Positions 23,615-35,500 of a stretch of 64,000 bases of DNA are shown in pieces (positions within the stretch are counted from its first letter, which is position 1; each line of letters begins with the position of its first letter). The position numbers and the translations under genes are program-made. The stretch lies in assembly GCF_000801105.2 (NCBI RefSeq), contig NC_079519.1:35067288-35131287 (forward strand), given 5' to 3'. The notes below the pieces were generated by a model, which saw nothing but the letters and a program-made list of their open reading frames with translations, searched no databases and was not told the DNA's origin. The DNA is from Raphanus sativus. Its lineage: Eukaryota; Streptophyta; Magnoliopsida; Brassicales; Brassicaceae.

Positions 23615-26600
23615 CTACAAGCCTATGGCATCAAGAAGCTCTGAATGCTTAGAAACTGTGACAAGCGAATTGGCAACAATGGCACCGCTAGCAGCCACGG
23701 CAGGGACACCAATCCCGGGAAAGGTCGAGTCACCACAACACATGAGCTGCGGAATGGGAGTAGAATGGCCAGGAAACGTACCTTTCCCTGCCTCTATAGC
23801 AGGTCCATATGTTCCTCTATTCCTCCTCAGAAACCTCTGATGCGTCAGTGGCGTTCCCACCAAACTCACCTCGCACTTCTCCCTCTTAAACCCTGGCCCT
23901 AACGCTCGCTCCACCGCTTTCCACATCACCTAATCACAGCAACAGTACCATCACATATTGATTAACATTAAAGTTGGTTTGGCTTTTCTTAAGTTTGTAT
24001 GTTCACTTTAAGAGCATCTTTAATGTATTAATCTATACTAGATCTTGACCCGCCCAATCGGGCGGGTATTTATTTTATGTTTTTAGTTTTTTATTTATAA
24101 ATGATATATTTGTAATATTTAAACATAAATTTAGATAAAAAATTAACATTTGTAGTTATAATAAAAATTAAAAGTTTAAAAAAATATTTTGATATAAATT
24201 TTAAATTCCTAATTAAAATAATATAGAGATGGATCATAATTTTTTCCAATTCCAAAATCTTAACATTCTTAATAAAAAATAAAATAATTTATAAATACAT
24301 AAAATATATAAACATATTTTAAATTAAAATAAATTTGTTAAAAAAAAATCTTACGCCATTGTTGTTTATTTCTATAGTTTGACCCGTGGCCATAAATATT
24401 TGCTTTCACTTCAATTTTTTTCTTTGTTCTAATGATAATATCTATATATAAATATATATATATGTGTGTGTAAATTAATATGTATTACATAATTGTTAGT
24501 ATAACATTTTAAAACAAAAATTTTATATATTACTTTAAATAATTATATTATGTAATTTTAATCGTCTATTATATCACAGTGTATCATATAAAAATCTAAT
24601 ATTTATAACTAATTGGACTTATATTATAAAAGTGTTATACTAACAATTTATAAATAAAATATTTTATATTTTATTTATAGGATATATAAATTGATTTTGA
24701 TGTGTGATTATTTTATTATTTTTATTAATAGTTGACAAAAAAGAAATTTATTAATAAATATTGAAAATATTAAATGTTAACAAAAAATCTATTAGGAAAT
24801 TTATTTTGGTTAAGATTCATTCTATTAAAGAAATCTATTATTTAAATTAGAAAAAGACATTAAATAGTTAAATCTATCATTTAAATAAGGAAAAGACAAA
24901 ATTCTCTACTATCTTTGTTACCAAACAAAATTTAATTTTTTTTAAGACTTCTATCCCTATTACCAAACAAAAGTTTAAAGTACTTCTACTTTAATAAGAT
25001 AGATGTTTTTTTAAAAATGGAGTAACTATATAATGAAGTTGGTTTTATCCATTATGGAACCAAAAATGGAATAAAACTGGGGTATTTTTTTTTATTTCGG
25101 AGTGAAAAATAGAATGAGGCTGGAGATGTTCAAAAATGACGTTGAAGTTGAAAAGAATAAAACGAATGTGTTATACCTCGGACCGTTGTGATTTGAGATC
25201 CTTATACTCAGCACTTTTCCTGTCAAGACCTTCCCAGAGACTATAAGGTTCGGTTCCAGGCATGTAAGCGTGGAGAACATGTTTCCCCGGTGGTGCAAGG
25301 TTGGGGCTAAGAACGCTAGGGACTGAGATCAGAACCACATTCTGGTCAGCATCCACACCACGATCCCAATCATTCACAACAATATGATGAATCTCAAGGT
25401 CATCTGCTATTCCTTGTTCCTATTCCATTAAAAGAAAAAAACTCAAAAAAAAAAACAAGAAAAAGTACCAAACACACAAAGATGAATTGTTTTCTTCCTG
25501 TTCGTTCATTCATACCTTTGCATCGAATCCCAAGTGAAGATGCATGAATGATTCACATTGAGGCGTTGTGTTGACACCTGTAACGTATGAATCTGGGAGA
25601 GCTCCTGGAGGTAAAAGCTTTAACGTGTCCCACATCGATGCGTTGCTTACTACAGCCTTTCTAGCTCGAACAAACTGTTATCATTTTACCTCTATCGAAA
25701 TGAGTGAAATGATGAAAGAAAAATTGAAAATAATTATGTAAATTAAAATGAACTCTTTTTCATACTTGACCGTTACTTAGCTTGACTCCAACGGCTTTAC
25801 CATTCTCAATGACAATGTTCTCCACATGGCTTTTGAGAGACAAACGTCCACCAAACTTCTCCAAGCCACGGACAAGCGCTTCAACCACTGCTCCACTACC
25901 ATCAATAGGATACTCCAGTGTGCAGGCTGGTTTGTACCATTCCGCAAACATGTAGATCTGCACACATAAGAAACTTTATTAGCACCTTATCTTGTCCCAC
26001 CAATGAAAATTGAGATTCTTGTTACCATTTCTGCTGAAAGAATGCCATCAGATTTGACGCCAGCGAGAAGGAAGGCCAGAAGATCAATCCAGTTTCTTAT
26101 AAAAGGGTCTTTCAACTCCAAGGAATCAACGATCTCCAAGAATGGACGGAGAAGCTTTGTGGCTCCTAAAGCTCCTTGAGGACCCATTTTGATGAAAGAT
26201 TTCAAGAGGGAAGGAGCATATCTAGCAACAAAAAAAAGATCAAAAAAACATATTAAAAAAACACTACAAGTGATCCTATTCTGATACACTACAATTACTA
26301 CCTAGCAGCAGCTGTGGACAGAACACCAAGATCTCCGCGAATAGACAGTGGTGGTAATGCCATAGCAGCAGAAGACAGAGGAAGTATTGCTCCCTGCATC
26401 ATGGTTTCCATATCAATGTAATTATTAGCAGATGAAAGTAAATTTCATTTATATTGACAAATAGGCACCCACGAGAAGCTTCTCCCACTCTTGCACTGCG
26501 TTAGGTCCTGCATATTTCTCTAGATCCTGAAGTTGAAAGCAAGATCAGAGATACGGTGCAGTCATATCATCTCACATTTATAAAAATTTGTTACCTTGAA

Positions 26601-27532
26601 GAAATCAGTAGGGCCAATGCGTGATAAGAAATCTCCCTCTGGTAAGTAAACCATCCAAGAATCATATTTGGCACATGGAAGTGATTCACCTAAAGCATCT
26701 AGAACCTGAAACAACCCAATCAACCCACTATCCATAAGAACAAACTCCAAAGAAATAACAATAAAAAAAAGCAAAAAGAAAAGAGAAACATTTGTTTTTA
26801 CTTGAGCAAGTGGGTTTGCTTGAGGGCCTCGTGATTGTAATCCAGAAAACAGAGACGGACCTGAGTCAAACTTGTAACCTTTGATCTCAAAGGAGTGAGC
26901 AGCGCCACCGGGGAGGTCATGACTCTCGAGGACGAGCACATCTTGATTGTATCTAGCTAACAATGCACCACAGCACAATCCTCCTATCCCACTTCCAATT
27001 ACCACAACATCTGCTTCAGGCTCCCCTATAAACACACGCAACCATACAGTAAAATAGTTAATGCTACATTTACATTTGTCTACAGGAAGTGTATATATAT
27101 AAAGCATATAGCAAAGACCCAAAAAATGTAAAAATACATAAAAGATTACTACAATAATGCAACTGTTCAATAAGGCTACTAGTTCAGGGTTTGCTTTTTA
27201 CTCGCATTGCAAAAGAAAAACGAAGTTGCAGCTTTTAAAATATTATTACAATAATGGGAACACATAAGCTACAGTTTCGCCTTTAACTTGTGTTTCAAAT
27301 TCACCTTTATTTTTTACAGAGAAAATAACGAAAAGAAAGAGAGAGGGAGTGAACCAGGGAAAGATTTCTTGATGGGAAGATTGCCATTGGAAGAGGTTGA
27401 AGAAGAAGAAGAAGAAGACCGTATGAAGGGATATCTGACCGGTGGTCGTCTAAAGTTAGAGAGAGACGGTGGCTGAAGGGTCCAACCGCAGAAGCTAGCA
27501 GCCATAGGAGGAGGAGACAGAGAGAGGATCAT
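23615..27532 (-). CDS. Plastid-type FAD/NAD(P)-binding oxidoreductase (carotenoid isomerase/phytoene desaturase-like fold)
   Basis: A flavoprotein of the amine-oxidase/CrtISO-like superfamily; substrate not known to me. Exon 1 (27355-27532) encodes a Ser-rich, Arg-containing N-terminus typical of a chloroplast transit peptide. The start is either the ATG at 27532 or the in-frame MAASFCGW at about 27505. Exon 2 (26802-27025) carries the FAD-binding motif VVVIGSGIGGLCCGALLAR followed by ESHDLPGGAAHSF. Further exons at about 26595-26705, 26470-26526, 26304-26398, 26029-26222, 25766-25960, 25520-25676, 25178-25420 and 23615-23929 continue in frame. The C-terminus reads LMCCGDSTFPGIGVPAVAAS, the second FAD-contact region of the family. 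The intron between 23930 and 25177 holds a Helitron. Likely counterpart At1g57770 (memory). No lesion seen. Confidence 0.9.
24038..24999 (-). mobile_element. Non-autonomous Helitron in the last intron of the FAD oxidoreductase gene
   Basis: On the minus strand it begins TC at 24999-24998 (TCTTATTAAAGTAGAAGTAC). It ends with a strong hairpin (CCCGCCCGATTGGGCGGG) and AAGATCTAG at 24038, followed by host T. No coding sequence. It has the same orientation as the host gene and is contained in the intron. Confidence 0.82.
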
Positions 27533-27901
27533 GAGTCAGTCTCTCTGTGTGTGGATTTGGCGGGCTCATTGGTATTTCCTCTGTGATGGAGAGAGAGACT
27601 TGTTTAGATTATCAACAGAGGCCTTAAACAAGCCACGTACATGCATTTTATTTCTCCCTTTATACAATAGTGGTCAATGACACCATGGGCTAAATTAGCA
27701 TAGGCTCATATTCTAGTTCACGGCCCATAAATGACAAAAATGCCAACCAAAAGAACTTTTGTTTTCAAAATTTTGGGTCGACCAAATGTCTCTTAAACTA
27801 TTACTATAAACTGCCAGACCATTCTATATATTACCGAAAAAAGTTCTAGACGTATTTCCCATGAAATTTAATTCGATGTTTGTTAAGACAATTTTCAATA
27901 T
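27533..27901. promoter_or_regulatory. 5' flank of the FAD oxidoreductase gene
   Basis: Upstream of the ATG at 27532; contains CT/GA-rich leader sequence (GAGAGAGACTTG near 27590). No TATA box is clear. Assignment by position only. Confidence 0.4.
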
Positions 27902-27915
27902 AATCATGAGACTGC

Positions 27916-28044
27916 GTCGGGTCGTTCGTAGCCAAGTGGCTGCTGAGCTCTGCCTTCGGGCCTTGACGTCGGGGGTTCGACCCCCACTTACCTCAGTTTG
28001 AGGATTAAAAAGGTCCAAAAGTGACCAGTTGACAAAAAAAAAAA
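27916..28044 (+). mobile_element. tRNA-derived SINE with perfect target-site duplications
   Basis: A polymerase III box A (TAGCCAAGTGGC) near the 5' end and a box B (GGTTCGACCCC) about 40 bp later mark a tRNA-related head. The element ends GTGACCAGTTGAC plus an A-tail. It is flanked by the perfect 14-bp repeat AATCATGAGACTGC at 27902-27915 and 28045-28058. Length about 129 bp. Perfect flanks suggest a fairly recent insertion. Confidence 0.9.
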
Positions 28045-28058
28045 AATCATGAGACTGC

Positions 28059-28638
28059 ATTGCATGGATATTGTTTGGTATATAAACTGATTCAAATCGA
28101 ATAAACTGAAGAAACAAATTAATTAAAAATATTTAGTATAATTATAGATCAATTTAATAGTAAAAAAATATATATATATTATTTTATTTAATATGATATT
28201 CGTAATCAAATAATGATTTTAATAATTTTTTAAGTTAAAATATTATCGTTTTCATTAAATTAAATAAAGTATTGCTTTTATTGGTAAATATGTGTGACAA
28301 AATATCGTTATATACTAATTTTATGATATTACAATTTTCTTATTCCTGTTTTAATAAATAAAATATAAAAAATATTATATTTCAAAGTTAGAGTAAAAAT
28401 ATGTACTTACTTTTAAATAAATCGAATTTCTAATCATATAATATTATAGAAAGATAATTATAGTTATGTTTTGGTATAAAACCGAATAAATAAAAAAGAT
28501 AAAGAATATATAAATCGAACCAAACCAAATTAGATATGATTTCAATATAATATCTGATTTTTATAAACTGAAATATCGAAAAATAGAAAAAGCCTAATTG
28601 AAATCGGATCAAAACCGAATTGAACAAACATAGTCAGG
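28059..28638. other. AT-rich intergenic DNA, nothing recognised
   Basis: Low-complexity A/T sequence between the SINE and the hAT pair. Short frames only. Confidence 0.6.
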
Positions 28639-28646
28639 ATTTAGGG

Positions 28647-29696
28647 CAGCGTTTTTAAATTTAGATCGATCCGATGGTTGGACTGGATTCAACCATGAAT
28701 CTATCATATAGTCTGCTTATGTATAATAATTGGTTCGACCATGTAGCCACTAGGCCTGGGCATTTTACCCGGACCCGAGGATCCGACCCGGAACCGACCA
28801 GAAAATACCCGACCCGGAACCGACCTGAAAAATTATAAGTACTCATATGTGTCTTTTTATTTTGGACCCGCGGGTCTTGGGTAAGACCCGGACCCGATCC
28901 GAAACCCGACCGGGTACCCGAAATACCCGAGATTTACTTTATATATTAGGTATATTTGGATGATTGGGTATATTTTTGGTATTTCTAATATTTTTTTAAG
29001 TTTTAGGTTCGTATTTTCGGGTATAATTTCAAATTTTGAGTGTAATTTTAGATTTTCAGAAAATATAATTTGGGTATTCAGATATTTTTTGAGTTTTCAG
29101 GTCTGATTTTAGGTAAATATTCGGGTACTTTTACGGTTTTTTGGGTACTTTTCGAGTTTTCGGGTCCAGTTTGGGTATTTCGAGTTTTTTGGGGTTTTAT
29201 ATACCCGAACCGACCCGGATCCGAACAATACCCAAATATTATATGTGTTTTACGGGTACTAAAATTCTAGACCCAAACCGATCCGGACCCGACAAGACCC
29301 GACCCGGAACCGACCCGAAAATTATAAATACCCATATGGGTCTAATTTACAAGGACCCGAAAGATACGGACCCGACAAGACCCGACCCGAACCCGACCCG
29401 AAGACCCGGATGTCCAAGCCTAGTAGCCACATTGGATATCAAAGTTATTAAACTAATAAAAACAACGAAAACTATCAAAAATCTATGAATTATACATATG
29501 TTTTATATTTGTAATATTTTATATTTAAAATTTATTTATATTTTAACTATATATCATATTTACTAACGTTATTTACAAATTTATATAGTAAAAATACTAA
29601 ACTAGATTATTGAATCAGGTTTAGTCTGGTTGTACCATATTAAACCGTGATTCAAAAAAATTCCGTTCAGCTCCCGATCCGATTTTAAAAACACTG
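28647..29696. mobile_element. Outer hAT-type element, interrupted by a second hAT element
   Basis: The left end CAGCGTTTTTAAATTTAGAT and the reverse complement of the right end CAGTGTTTTTAAAATCGGAT are near-matching terminal repeats. They are flanked by ATTTAGGG (28639-28646) and GTTTAGGG (29697-29704), a 7/8 match, as expected for hAT 8-bp duplications. Without the inner insertion it is about 370 bp and non-coding. Confidence 0.72.
28751..29422. mobile_element. Inner hAT MITE rich in ACCCG/CCGAAC repeats
   Basis: Ends TAGGCCTGGGCAT and (reverse complement) TAGGCTTGGACAT, flanked by perfect 8-bp copies GTAGCCAC (28743-28750 and 29423-29430). Both arms consist of short GACCCG/AACCGA-type repeats that are complementary to each other, so single strands could fold into a long hairpin. 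Non-coding. Same family style as the hAT element at 39209. Confidence 0.85.
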
Positions 29697-29704
29697 GTTT
29701 AGGG

Positions 29705-29919
29705 TTAAAATTTCGATACAGTGCATTTTATCATCTCTACACGTGACAAACGAGTTTTTTGTCCGATACCTTGGTGGTCCTAATCCTTGACATGTTTGCC
29801 AACGATAACATTCTGCATTCGATTTGCCAACCACAAGATTTCCACTTGTACATATGTTATATATCAAACCAATTGTACTAGAATCTGTGTATCTAAACTC
29901 ATAAATCCTTTTGTATAAA
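29705..29919 (+). promoter_or_regulatory. Short upstream region of CYP96A gene 1
   Basis: A TATA-like TTATATATC at about 29858-29866 lies roughly 55 bp before the ATG. Only about 215 bp separates the start codon from the outer hAT element, so the hAT is in or near the promoter. Confidence 0.45.
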
Positions 29920-31413
29920 ATGTCGAATATTATAGGATTATTTGAAGTCTTCATAGCATTCATTTTCGTCCTTGTATTCCAATGTTTCTTACTCTGCAAG
30001 AAATCTCTCGGCGGGACGTTTCTCAAGAGTTGGCCTTTCCTCGGGATGCTTCCTGGAATGCTTTTCAACATCCCCTGCTTTTTTGACTGGATCGTTGAGG
30101 TTCACGAGGCCAACGATATGACGTTCGCTTTCAAAGGGCCTTGGTTTAGTGGAACAGACAAGTTGTTCACGGTTGATCCGAGGAATATCAGTCACATGCT
30201 CAGCTCGAACTTTTCGAAATCTAAAGGACCTGAATTCAAGAAGATCTTTGATATCTTGGGAGATGGAATCGTAACCGCTGATATGGAGTTATGGGAGGAT
30301 CTGAGGAAGTCAGGTCACTCCCTATTTCACCATCAAAACTTCCTGAAGCTCTCGGTAAGTAGCACTACAAGTAAGTTAAACGATGATCTTGTTCCATTTC
30401 TTGATAAAGCTGCTGAGGAAAACAATGTCATAGACTTACAAGATGTGTTCCAGAGATTCATGTTTGATACTGCCTCGATTTTGATGACTGGTTATGACCC
30501 AATGTCACTATCCACCGAAATTCCCGGGTATGAGTTTGGTGAAGCTGCGGACTTCGCTGAAGAAGCTATCTTCTATAGACATCTCAAACCGGTGATCTTG
30601 TGGAGGCTTCAAAACTTGATTGGCGTTGGAATTGAGAGGAAGATACGAACTGCTTCGGAGATTTTTAATAGTATGTTTTCAATGATTATATCTTCAAGAA
30701 GAAAAGAAGAGATAAGTCGCGGGGAGAAAGAGCCAGCAATTAACGCAGTAACATATTATATGAACGTGGACACGACCAAATATAAGCTCTTGAAACCCGG
30801 TAATGATACATTTATAAGAGATGTTGTTTTGAGTCTATTGATAGCAGGAAGGGACACCACAAGCTCAGCTCTCACTTGGTTCTTCTGGCTTCTTTCTAAG
30901 CATCCTCAAGTTTTGACCAAGATCCGACATGAGATCAACACAAACTTTGATCCCACGGATCTAGAGACGCTCGTGTATCTACACGCTGCATTGTTTGAAT
31001 CAATGAGACTCTACCCACCGGTTCCCTTCAACCACAAGTCTCCTTCAAAGTCAGATGTGCTTCCAAGCGGGCACAAAGTTGAAGCAGATTCAAAGATTGT
31101 GATATGTATCTACGCATTGGGTAGAATGAGATCTGTATGGGGAGAAGACGCATCAGAGTTTAAACCAGAGAGATGGATTTCAGAGAATGGAGGACTCAAA
31201 CGTGAACCTTCATCAAAGTTCTTGGTTTTTAATGCAGGCCCAAGAACTTGCTTGGGTAAACATTTAGCTCTTTTGCAGATGAAGATGGTATCTGTGGAGA
31301 TTATACAGAACTATAATTTCAAGGTTGTTGAAGGTCAAAAGATTGAACCAGTCCCCTCTATCATACTCCGTATGAAAAATGGTATTAAAGTTACAGTCAG
31401 TAAGAATATATGA
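29920..31413 (+). CDS. CYP96A: Cytochrome P450, CYP96A subfamily (gene 1)
   Basis: Heme-thiolate monooxygenase anchored in the ER. The best known member, MAH1/CYP96A15, hydroxylates mid-chain carbons of wax alkanes to secondary alcohols and ketones in stem cuticle. Single exon of 497 residues, normal for the subfamily. Visible motifs: N-terminal anchor, I-helix AGRDTTSSALTWFFW, K-helix ExxR (ESMRLYPP), FKPERW, and the heme loop FNAGPRTCLGK with the cysteine ligand. The start ATG is at 29920; the TTG nine bases earlier is not credible. The sequence is more diverged from MAH1 as I remember it than gene 2 at 57550-59040, for example in the N-terminal third (LFNIPCFFDWIVEVHEANDM). Intact; the substrate could differ from that of MAH1. 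Confidence 0.93.
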   Translation: MSNIIGLFEVFIAFIFVLVFQCFLLCKKSLGGTFLKSWPFLGMLPGMLFNIPCFFDWIVEVHEANDMTFAFKGPWFSGTDKLFTVDPRNISHMLSSNFSKSKGPEFKKIFDILGDGIVTADMELWEDLRKSGHSLFHHQNFLKLSVSSTTSKLNDDLVPFLDKAAEENNVIDLQDVFQRFMFDTASILMTGYDPMSLSTEIPGYEFGEAADFAEEAIFYRHLKPVILWRLQNLIGVGIERKIRTASEIFNSMFSMIISSRRKEEISRGEKEPAINAVTYYMNVDTTKYKLLKPGNDTFIRDVVLSLLIAGRDTTSSALTWFFWLLSKHPQVLTKIRHEINTNFDPTDLETLVYLHAALFESMRLYPPVPFNHKSPSKSDVLPSGHKVEADSKIVICIYALGRMRSVWGEDASEFKPERWISENGGLKREPSSKFLVFNAGPRTCLGKHLALLQMKMVSVEIIQNYNFKVVEGQKIEPVPSIILRMKNGIKVTVSKNI

Positions 31414-32037
31414 TTCTTATGCTAGCTTGTTTGGTTTCTACGGTTACTATTAGTTTTCCCTTATCGCTAATAAATGCGTTAGTACTTGCTTTATTTCCCA
31501 AGCAATCTATGTAGCGTGCTACTATTTATTAAAATCTAGTATGTCTATCTCACACTCACGATCACCTCCTCAAGGGATATTTTCTACTTTATTTCCATTT
31601 ACGCCTTTTTTCACGGCTTCTTCCTGGATCGTATCATCGTACCAATTTATTTAGTGCCACAAATTTCCAATAAATAAAGCATTGATAACTGGAACCAATA
31701 CGAAATGAATATATCAAAAACAAGTGGTAACAAAGTAAACTCTTGGTCTGCCCACCGTGCTAGGCAGACCCAGTTGGTGCTCGCAATAGAAATTAGATAC
31801 TTATATTATATCGTTTGATCATAAGAATTGGATACTAATGTCTGTAGTAGTACACCCTTTTTATCAAAAAGAAGAAGAGCAAACCGATATGGGGAAAGAG
31901 ATACGATAACACAAGTAGAAAGGAAAACTTATATACGTACAACAAACCCATCGAACCATATTGTTGAGCTGTCTTTCTATATAGAGCCATGCTTACTACT
32001 ATAAGTCTATAACTAATAAACTAAATCAAGTGAACAT
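31414..32037. other. 3' flank of CYP96A gene 1 and start of the F-box duplication block
   Basis: Non-coding. From about 31970 (CTATATAGAGCCATGCTTAC) it matches the 3' flank of F-box gene 2 at about 45750-45799, marking the left edge of the duplicated block. Nothing else recognised. Confidence 0.6.
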
Positions 32038-32042
32038 GAAGC

Positions 32043-32275
32043 TGTTAAGTATTGAAAAGTGTTGACTTTAAGGTGTGAACACATATCTAGATCTGGATTC
32101 AAAATATATCCTCTATATATCTTTATGAAAACTTATTCTAATAAAGATATAGAGTTTTGAGTCTCTCTCTAGTCTCTCTCTAGTTCTTTATTCTCTCTAA
32201 TCTTCTAATCTTCTTAATCTCATACAAAACATTCAGATTAAACCTTAATCACACTATAAAACACAAAAGTGTTTA
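32043..32275 (+). repeat. 5' LTR of the Copia element
   Basis: 233 bp, begins TGTTAAGTATTG and ends GTGTTTA before the primer binding site. Ends TG...TA rather than the usual TG...CA. Confidence 0.9.
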
Positions 32276-32539
32276 TGGTATCAGAGCCAGGTTCTTCAAA
32301 AAGAGAGAGTGTGGTTTCTGTTTCATAATTAAAAAAAAAAAAAAAATCTGAGTGTTCTTGAGTGTTCTTGAGGTTTTCTCCAAGTTAGATCTTTGAAAAA
32401 CTCAAGTTTGTCTCTGTTGGTGTTTATTTTAGAGATTCAGCTTCAAGATAGTTCCTTTAGCTGTTTAACAAGCTCAGAAGTATTGTCTAGCTTGTGGAGG
32501 AGTTTTGCGTGAGCTATTAGAAGGAGATCCAAGATAAAG

Positions 32540-35500
32540 ATGGAACCTTTAAGAGAAATGGCAACTGAAAAAGGCCAGACAAGAAGTCTGAGAGATGGAA
32601 AGGAAGCTGCTCAAAGAAACACTATACAGAGTGGGGTTGAAGCAGCTCATGAAGAAAAATCCAAACTTGTGAAGGTGTGTGATGACAAAGGATTGATCCG
32701 CAACTGGAAACAAGAAGAGGATGAGATTTATCAGCTTGTGGGAAGGCTGAAAGAAGTGTGGCTGGAGCTTATGGCGAGGTCAGAAACAATTCAAGAAAAG
32801 AGAGAACAAGATGGTGTCTTTAGCTTTCTTGTAGCAGAGATGTGTGAGCTTGTTCAATACACTTGTGATGTGTATGAGAAGAGCAAGGTATCAACTCAAG
32901 TGAAGGGTGGTACTAGCTTTAAAAGAGGAAGGTTAAGAAAGCTTTCCAAGAAATGGTTCAAGATGAGAAAAGCTTGGAGAAGGGACAGAAAGTCAGAGTA
33001 TCTAAGTGATAAGATGAGCTTGAAGATGATCAAGAAAGCTGCGCAAAAGTTGGTGAGAGGAGAGTGTTCTTATTCTGCCTACATTGGGAACTCATGTGAG
33101 GAAAGTATAGGTGTGAGGGAGCAGGAGACCAAAGGAGCAGATGATCCTATTACAAAGAAGGAATGGGATGAGTTTGTTAAGTATGTGTATGCTTTGGCTA
33201 CGACCCGGAGTCAAGGAGCTCCTGCCTCAGCATCCACAACCAAACCCATCATCATTGATTCTGGAGCAAGTCATCATATGATCAGTGATAGGAGTCTGAT
33301 CAGTGAGGTCAAGGCTGCAACAGGGAGTGTTATGATAGCTAATGGTTCTCGAATTCCAATAGAAGGAGTGGGAAACCTGAAGTTGTTTGAAAAGAACACA
33401 CCTGCTTTCTATCTACCTCAGTTTACTTCAAATCTGATCTCGGTGAAGAAAGTCACAATTGATCTGGACTGTCAAGTGGTATTCAGGCCAAATGAAGTTG
33501 AGTTCCAAGACTTGAAAACTGGAAGAGTTATTGGCAGAGGAGACAGCAAGAATCAGCTCTATCACCTCCAAATGGCTAAGATTCATAAACCTCTTGATTC
33601 TATATGCTTAAGTAGTGCTGCTAGTAGAGTGGATAGTAGTACTTGGCATGCTAGGTTGGGACACCCTCATGCTCGTGCTATAGAACTGATTCTCCCTACT
33701 ATGTCATTCAATCACTTGGAGTGTGAAGCATGCATATTAGGAAAGCATTGTAGAACTGTTTTCCCAACATCTGAGACTATATATGAACATTGCTTTGATC
33801 TGGTGCATTCAGATGTGTGGACTGCCCCATGCATGTCTAGAGATAGTCAAAAGTACTTTGTGACATTCATTGATGAGAAGTCTAAGTATACATGGGTTAC
33901 TTTGCTTCCATCGAAGGATAGAGTACTAGATGCCTTTATAAACTTCCAAGCATACGTCTCTAATCAATACAATGCTACTGTGAAGGTACTAAGGTCTGAT
34001 AATGGAGGAGAGTACACAAGCAATGCTTTCAAGAGTCATCTAGCAAAGCATGGGATTGTGCAGCAGACAAGCTGTCCTTACACACCACAACAGAATGGGG
34101 TAGCTGAGAGGAAGAATAGGCACTTGATGGAGGTAGCAAGATCTATGATGTTCCATGCTAAAGTACCAAAACGTTTCTGGAGTGATGCTGTTCAGACTGC
34201 TTGCTACCTCATCAATCGTGTACCAACAAAAATCTTGAAGGATCTGTCTCCATTTGAAGTGTTGAACAAGAACAAACCAAGCATTGATCACCTAAGAGTC
34301 TTTGGGTGTGTGTGCTATGTATGGGTTCCAGGAGAGCAGAGAAATAAGCTGGAGGAGAAGAGTACTAAAGCCATGTTTATTGGGTATTCTATAACCCAGA
34401 AAGGTTACAAGTGTTATGATCCAGACACAAGGAGAGTTCTGGTATCAAGAGAAGTGAAGTTTGTAGAGTCGACAGGGTATTATGAGAAGGAGAAGTGGGA
34501 AGACTTGGGGGACCAGTCTCAAGCTTCACCAGGAAGGGCAAATACTCTGAAGATTTTGATGGAGAAGCTTGGGATAAACATGTCTCAAGATCAGGTACCA
34601 AGGAGGATAGTACATATTGATCAAGCTGAAGAAGCTGGCAGAGAAATCCCTCTTGATCATGAGAGGGGGAATATAACTGAATCTGGAGTGCAAGAGCTGC
34701 ACCAAGAGGATTCAGGTCATCATGATCAAGATATGACACAAGGAGCTGAGAATTCAGGTCATCATGATCAAGATGTGATACAAGGAGCTGAGAATTCGGT
34801 TCAGTCTAGTGGTGGAGATGAACAAGAAGAGTCTCCTAGTTCAGAGGAACATGTTCAAGCTGAGGTTCCAGTTCAGGAGTTAAGGAGGAGCACAAGGATA
34901 AGGACTCCTTCGACCTGGGTAAACATGAAAGTGTACTATAATGCCCAAGCTGTGGAGCATCCTTCTCAAGCCGTGTGTTCATTTGCCGAGTTTCCTGAAG
35001 AGCATTATGCATTTATGATTAGCCTGGATGAGAGCTATGTACCAAGGTCCTATGAAGAAGCTATGGAGATACAAGAATGGAGAGATTCTGTAGATGATGA
35101 AACTAATGCCATGATCAGGAATGATACATGGTATGAGAGTGCGCTACCAAAAGGAAAGAGAGCTGTGTCAAGCAGATGGATCTTCACCATCAAGTACTTA
35201 CCTAATGGGAAGATATACAGGCGCAAGACAAGGTTGGTTGCAAGGGGATTCACTCAAACATATGGAGAAGATTACATTGACACCTTTGCACCAGTAGCCA
35301 AGCTTCACACCATCAGGATAATCCTATCTCTTGCTGTGAATCTTGAATGGGATTTATGGCAAATGGATGTGAAGAATGCATTCTTGCAAGGTGAGCTGGA
35401 AGATGAGGTATACATGCTACCACCTCCTGGTCTTGAGCATCTAGTGAAGCCAGGGAATGTGTTGAGATTGAAGAAAGCAATATATGGGCTGAAGCAGTCA

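Noticed and set aside
23625..23902. Plus-strand frames of 71 and 85 codons
   Set aside because: Antisense to the last exon of the FAD oxidoreductase, which shows clear family motifs.
27916..27990. Possible functional tRNA gene
   Set aside because: Boxes A and B are present but the sequence does not fold as a full cloverleaf, has an A-tail and perfect target duplications; it is a SINE.
29141..29488. Pro/Asp/Arg-rich frames in the 28.7-29.5 kb region
   Set aside because: Arise from ACCCG-type repeats of the hAT MITE, not from a gene.
34389..34739. 116-codon minus-strand frame and other antisense frames within the Copia element
   Set aside because: Complementary to the intact polyprotein; no independent evidence.
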